From Diospyros lotus (Eukaryota; Streptophyta; Magnoliopsida; Ericales; Ebenaceae), in contig NC_068341.1 of assembly GCF_014633365.1 (NCBI RefSeq), forward strand, positions 44,968,044 through 45,032,043: a DNA stretch of 64,000 bases. Direction: 5' to 3'. This document shows, piece after piece, positions 63,901 to 64,000 of the stretch (the stretch's first letter is position 1; each line of letters opens with the position of its first letter). A program made the position numbers and the translations under genes. The notes under the pieces are model-generated. The model had not been told where the DNA came from and did not search any database. It saw only the letters and a program-made list of their open reading frames with translations.

Positions 63901-64000
63901 TTCTATATGCTTTCTGATTCTGTCTCTTTACTTTCAAAATCTGGCAGGCATCACTAAAAATTCTCAAAGTCGAGGAAAAATTATCAAAAGGATGGGGTGG
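34377..64000 (+). CDS. CCZ1: CCZ1, vacuolar fusion protein (seven exons, 3' end beyond window)
   Basis: Joined exons 34377-34558, 58768-58861, 59646-59829, 60077-60186, 61993-62088, 62262-62705 and 63948-64000 give about 387 residues, against roughly 500 for plant CCZ1, so about three quarters of the protein is present. CCZ1 with MON1 forms the exchange factor that loads RAB7 (RABG3) on late endosomes and drives vacuole fusion; it carries three longin-type domains. I recognise family wording in every exon ([31 protein letters not shown]-like, [60 protein letters not shown]). All introns are GT..AG and keep frame, with no stop. Intron 1 is 24.2 kb. Confidence 0.93.
34559..35438 (+). other. CCZ1 intron 1, proximal part without recognised elements
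   Basis: AT-rich, with pyrimidine runs and no gene. Around 35100-35285 there are short open pieces that match nothing I know. Confidence 0.5.
35440..35543 (+). pseudogene. RTE LINE fragment
   Basis: The plus strand reads [20 protein letters not shown], then [13 protein letters not shown]. This aligns to the LINE at 3802-3990 (MCGHTRKDKIRNEVIRNK, VGVVPIEEKMRETRL). Only this C-terminal bit remains. It abuts the truncated end of Gypsy-A. Confidence 0.75.
35555..36519 (-). pseudogene. Gypsy-A protease and start of RT
   Basis: The minus strand reads a decayed zinc knuckle ([17 protein letters not shown], where Gypsy-C has [14 protein letters not shown]), an acidic linker, then protease [12 protein letters not shown], where the catalytic DSG has become DSR. 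Further on come [20 protein letters not shown] and [11 protein letters not shown], then [20 protein letters not shown] at the RT start. A stop at about 36176 and a frame change near 35700 break it. The lost Gly and the two lost knuckle Cys residues make it non-functional. Confidence 0.8.
36520..36839 (+). repeat. 5' LTR of Gypsy-B
   Basis: A 320-bp LTR, TGTTACGACC to GGGCTTGGCA. It shares long runs with 55584-55923, including ACTGTAACTGTTGTA and CCCTCAAT.TGAGGGCTTG. Confidence 0.9.
36842..36855 (+). other. Primer-binding site of Gypsy-B
   Basis: TTGGTATCAGAGCC, a perfect match to the initiator-Met primer site, two bases after the LTR. Confidence 0.9.
37293..38044 (+). mobile_element. Non-autonomous hAT-like element in Gypsy-B
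   Basis: The termini CAGTGTTCTAAAAGGC and (complement of the right end) CAGTGTTCTAAAACGC are nearly identical. Flanks GTAGGGGG (37285-37292) and GTAAGGGG (38045-38052) are an 8-bp duplication with one change. No transposase is encoded. It holds a TC repeat (37572-37593) and a 78-bp tandem duplication. Confidence 0.8.
37769..37925. repeat. 78-bp tandem duplication in the hAT-like element
   Basis: Two copies beginning CTTCGTCCACCATCTCTACAC (37769 and about 37847) with about 15 percent differences by eye. Confidence 0.8.
38416..38774 (-). repeat. 3' LTR of Gypsy-C
   Basis: A 359-bp LTR, TGTCAGGTCCC to GGTACATGACA. It is 20 bases longer than the 5' LTR because AAGGAAGAATTGAGAGAG is duplicated near 38480-38520. 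A polypurine tract (minus-strand AAGGGCGGGGTAAT) abuts it. Confidence 0.9.
38788..42375 (-). pseudogene. Gypsy-C pol: protease, RT, RNase H, integrase, chromodomain
   Basis: Minus strand from 42375: zinc knuckle [14 protein letters not shown], acidic linker, protease [11 protein letters not shown], then [17 protein letters not shown] begins [20 protein letters not shown] (41358-41717) and has the active site [11 protein letters not shown] near 41050. RNase H has [16 protein letters not shown] and [15 protein letters not shown]. The 343-residue frame 39337-40368 is integrase: H-H-C-C finger, Asp in SMDF, Asp in SDRDKIF, Glu in [10 protein letters not shown]. 38788-39321 carries the C-terminal GPFPV domain and a chromodomain ([18 protein letters not shown]). 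An extra T near 41140, stops near 41357 and 40370, and a break at 39330 disable it. Confidence 0.88.
42375..43440 (-). pseudogene. Gypsy-C gag
   Basis: It starts at 43440 ([20 protein letters not shown]), a coiled-coil N-terminus, then Gln/Met-rich and Pro-rich parts. The frame shifts near 42950-43010. Wording of the gag core appears out of frame to about 42610, and 42375-42605 gives [20 protein letters not shown] and a Gly-rich linker. The zinc knuckle is in the next frame from 42375. Confidence 0.8.
43459..43473 (-). other. Primer-binding site of Gypsy-C
   Basis: The minus strand reads CCGGTATCAAAGA two or three bases inside the 5' LTR, similar to the initiator-Met site with mismatches. 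Confidence 0.7.
43476..43814 (-). repeat. 5' LTR of Gypsy-C
   Basis: A 339-bp LTR, nearly identical to 38416-38774 apart from a 20-base duplication there and scattered changes. This suggests that it is younger than Gypsy-A and -B. Confidence 0.9.
43815..44449 (+). pseudogene. Gypsy-B gag end and start of protease
   Basis: The frame resumes after Gypsy-[34 protein letters not shown], then [11 protein letters not shown], the start of a zinc knuckle whose His and last Cys are damaged. A stop occurs at 44190. In other frames IDSPDR and a DSGST-like stretch lie at 44380-44400. The sequence is cut at 44449 by Copia-D and resumes at 50565 (PLSVTVE). Confidence 0.8.
44450..45047 (-). repeat. 3' LTR of Copia-D
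   Basis: It matches 49966-50559 throughout (CTTGATGAAGAACA, CACTCACTGATACCCTCAAG). The terminus at 44450 has lost the TG (TTTTGAAATTG against TGTTGAGATTG). It ends at TTGAATAACA near 45047. Confidence 0.85.
45239..48160 (-). pseudogene. Copia-D pol: integrase, RT, RNase H
   Basis: Minus strand. 47600-48160: integrase finger ([24 protein letters not shown]) and catalytic Asp residues ([20 protein letters not shown]). A stop at about 47597. 47000-47590: [20 protein letters not shown] with the catalytic Glu. 46364-46996: RT start ([36 protein letters not shown]), a stop, then [18 protein letters not shown] and the active site [12 protein letters not shown] (46040-46363). 45509-45853 and 45239-45469: RNase H. 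Stops between the pieces make it inactive. Confidence 0.88.
48317..49918 (-). pseudogene. Copia-D gag and protease, split by a solo LTR
   Basis: It starts at 49918: [20 protein letters not shown], then [13 protein letters not shown] stop lies at about 49695 and gag goes on ([16 protein letters not shown]) to FNKL at 49494, where the solo LTR enters. It resumes at 48884 with [20 protein letters not shown]. Then come the zinc knuckle [14 protein letters not shown] and the protease [16 protein letters not shown] (about 48360-48420). Confidence 0.85.
48885..49493. repeat. Solo LTR in Copia-D gag
   Basis: A 609-bp block, TGTTATGATT to ACCCGACA, with GTTTA on both sides (48880-48884, 49494-49498), a perfect duplication. 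Taking it out rejoins the gag frame (FNKL to CLDLEN). It has the TTTATCCTGGTTCGGATTGC and CCTACATCTAGCC boxes shared by the copia LTRs here, so it is a copia relative. Confidence 0.9.
49938..49963 (-). other. Primer-binding site of Copia-D (degenerate)
   Basis: The minus strand reads TTGGAATCATAGCC just inside the 5' LTR: the initiator-Met site with two changes. Confidence 0.6.
49966..50559 (-). repeat. 5' LTR of Copia-D
   Basis: A block of about 594 bp beginning near TGTTGAGATTGGG and ending TTGAATAACA (plus strand). It is clearly alike to the 3' LTR, with many scattered single changes. Confidence 0.85.
50565..50618 (+). pseudogene. Gypsy-B protease piece
   Basis: The plus strand reads IETNPLS then SVTVE; Gypsy-C has PLSVTVANG at the matching place. 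A CT duplication and an extra A shift the frame. The next insertion begins at 50619. Confidence 0.7.
50651..50672. repeat. G homopolymer, about 22
   Basis: A long G run in the solo LTR, possibly miscounted in sequencing. Confidence 0.85.
51592..51855. repeat. 132-bp tandem duplication
   Basis: Copies at 51592-51723 and 51724-51855, each starting GAAAATAATTTCTATGGAA. Only a few bases differ, so the duplication is recent relative to the LTR. Confidence 0.92.
51902..52397 (+). pseudogene. Gypsy-B protease end and linker
   Basis: The plus strand in mixed frames reads [20 protein letters not shown] (about 52010-52070) and [16 protein letters not shown] (52340-52395). These match [20 protein letters not shown] and [15 protein letters not shown] of Gypsy-C. 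A short duplication, GTTGAAATTGAAGTTGGAAG, lies at 52070-52100. It is cut by the next solo LTR. Confidence 0.75.
52398..53004. repeat. Solo LTR at the start of Gypsy-B RT
   Basis: A block of about 607 bp, TGTTGTTAGG to CTAAGCAAACA. It has the TTTATCCTGGTTCGGAATGCC and CCTACATTCAGC boxes of the copia LTR group. Gypsy-B coding wording lies directly on both sides, so the limits are good to a few bases. The flanks TTAGT and CAACC do not form a clear duplication. Confidence 0.7.
53005..55541 (+). pseudogene. Gypsy-B pol: RT, RNase H, integrase, chromodomain
   Basis: Plus strand: [30 protein letters not shown] (an A run shifts frame), [35 protein letters not shown], the active site [10 protein letters not shown] (53513-53540), [16 protein letters not shown], RNase H ([24 protein letters not shown]), the integrase finger ([22 protein letters not shown]), [13 protein letters not shown] and [13 protein letters not shown], where the second catalytic Asp is kept (N replaces the usual D before RD). 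The catalytic Glu region and GPF part are damaged. A chromodomain remnant ([17 protein letters not shown]) ends at 55541. At least ten stops. Confidence 0.85.
55584..55923 (+). repeat. 3' LTR of Gypsy-B
   Basis: A 340-bp LTR preceded by a purine tract (ATGGGGAGGGGGGGAAAT, 55566-55583). It begins TGTTACGACCC and ends GGGCTTGATA, where the 5' LTR ends GGGCTTGGCA. Confidence 0.88.
55929..56911 (-). pseudogene. Gypsy-A gag
   Basis: It starts at 56911 ([20 protein letters not shown]), with a coiled region rich in Gln ([20 protein letters not shown]) and [14 protein letters not shown], where Gypsy-C has [14 protein letters not shown]. After 56522 the gag core continues in broken frames to about 55930. 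It has no whole zinc knuckle, since the join to 36519 falls there. Confidence 0.8.
56974..57272 (-). repeat. 5' LTR of Gypsy-A
   Basis: A 299-bp block, TGTTAGACTC to GCGCATGACA. The minus-strand AGGTATCAGAGC primer site (56962-56973) directly abuts it. The partner LTR is absent, so age cannot be judged. Confidence 0.8.
57278..58767 (+). other. CCZ1 intron 1, distal part
   Basis: T-rich intron DNA with no recognised element. It has a T run followed by a G run at about 57907-57946 and a long pyrimidine stretch before the exon 2 acceptor. A frame at 57845-58099 (Gly-rich from the G run) is not a gene. Confidence 0.6.
57926..57946. repeat. G homopolymer, about 21
   Basis: It follows directly on a T run. 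Its exact length may be uncertain. Confidence 0.85.
58768..58861 (+). CDS. CCZ1: CCZ1 exon 2
   Basis: It completes Arg61 and encodes residues up to 92: [20 protein letters not shown] then [11 protein letters not shown]. The acceptor is TTTTCTGCAG and the donor is GTGCGG after ATG. The short exon joins cleanly to exon 1 across the 24-kb intron. Confidence 0.93.
58862..59645 (+). other. CCZ1 intron 2
   Basis: GTGCGG to TTTTAG, 784 bp. It contains an exon-like island at 59118-59176 bounded by TAG and GTATGA. Confidence 0.9.
59646..59829 (+). CDS. CCZ1: CCZ1 exon 3
   Basis: Residues 93-153 plus one base: [20 protein letters not shown], then a hydrophobic [15 protein letters not shown] stretch and IMDYLS. 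The acceptor is GTTTTAG and the donor GTAAGG. It completes the first longin-like domain. Confidence 0.93.
59830..60076 (+). other. CCZ1 intron 3 with a 53-bp tandem duplication
   Basis: GTAAGG to GGCAG, 247 bp. Copies at 59940-59992 and 59993-60045 start GATCTCCATTGGATTTGTGC and GATTTCCATTGGATTTATGC. They make up over 40 percent of the intron. Confidence 0.9.
60077..60186 (+). CDS. CCZ1: CCZ1 exon 4
   Basis: Residues 154-190: [20 protein letters not shown] then [17 protein letters not shown]. The acceptor is TTTGAGGCAG and the donor GTTTGC. The split codon 154 gives Asp, as in the family. Confidence 0.93.
60187..61992 (+). other. CCZ1 intron 4
   Basis: GTTTGC to TTGGCAG, 1,806 bp. Near 60242-60310 a TCATCATCATCACC stretch followed by AACCAAGTTAGGGTTGGTGGC resembles the decayed 3' tail of a minus-strand RTE LINE or related SINE. 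Otherwise I see nothing. Confidence 0.85.
61993..62088 (+). CDS. CCZ1: CCZ1 exon 5
   Basis: Residues 191-222: [20 protein letters not shown] then [12 protein letters not shown]. The acceptor is TTTGGCAG and the donor GTATGG. It opens the second longin-like domain, by family knowledge. Confidence 0.93.
62262..62705 (+). CDS. CCZ1: CCZ1 exon 6
   Basis: Residues 223-370. It starts [20 protein letters not shown] and has [14 protein letters not shown], a Ser/Gly-rich variable loop, then [20 protein letters not shown] and [16 protein letters not shown], ending VKQQILEN. The acceptor is TTTTGTCAG and the donor GTAAGT. It is the longest exon in the window. Confidence 0.93.
62706..63947 (+). other. 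CCZ1 intron 6
   Basis: GTAAGT to CTGGCAG, 1,242 bp. No gene or repeat is recognised. Confidence 0.85.
63948..64000 (+). CDS. CCZ1: CCZ1 exon 7, cut by the window end
   Basis: [17 protein letters not shown] is read to the last base. The acceptor is ATCTGGCAG. The remaining C-terminal part, including the third longin-like domain, lies beyond the window. Confidence 0.9.

Noticed and set aside
1..64000. Operons, CRISPR arrays, tRNA or rRNA genes, phage or plasmid features
   Set aside because: Nothing in the window supports any of these. Introns and plant retrotransposons show that it is nuclear plant DNA.

Overview
This is nuclear DNA of a flowering plant. It holds spliced genes with GT..AG introns, Ty3/gypsy and Ty1/copia retrotransposons primed by initiator-Met tRNA, an RTE-type LINE, a Helitron and hAT-like elements, with AT-rich spacers between them. 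The sequence alone does not name the species. I see no bacterial, organellar, tRNA, rRNA or CRISPR feature.

Two host genes are recognisable, and they point away from each other. On the minus strand, 10413-10513 is the first coding exon of a TOM1-like (TOL) VHS-domain protein; its next exon is not in the window, so that intron exceeds 10 kb. On the plus strand, 34377-64000 carries seven consecutive exons of CCZ1, the MON1 partner in the RAB7 exchange factor of late endosomes and vacuoles. All six CCZ1 junctions keep frame; the 3' end lies beyond the window. The first CCZ1 intron is about 24.2 kb and is almost wholly nested retrotransposons.

Layout. 1-2851: a lone LTR with primer site (383-706) and unassigned DNA. 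2852-10255: a minus-strand CRM-like gypsy element whose 3' LTR was split by an RTE LINE, itself split by a solo LTR. 10256-19500: TOL exon, a gag-only LTR element (12371-15282), a solo LTR (16040-16352) and a possible TOL leader exon/promoter near 19 kb. 19500-24320: AT-rich DNA with a solo LTR (22436-23128) and a foldback TIR element. 24321-27862: a non-autonomous Helitron. 28228-31975: a Tekay-like LTR fragment holding a long AT-rich inverted repeat with a hAT-like element near its centre. 31976-33883: rearranged copia remnants. 34377-64000: CCZ1.

Inside CCZ1 intron 1 the order of insertion can be read from target-site duplications. Gypsy-A (minus, 35555-57272, truncated) was entered by Gypsy-B (plus, 36520-55923). 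Gypsy-B was entered by a hAT-like element (37293-38044), Gypsy-C (minus, 38416-43814), Copia-D (minus, 44450-50559, itself holding a solo LTR at 48885-49493), a 1.28-kb solo LTR (50619-51896) and another solo LTR (about 52398-53004). The retroelement genes are broken by stops and frameshifts. The CCZ1 exons are clean, which suggests the host still splices out this intron.
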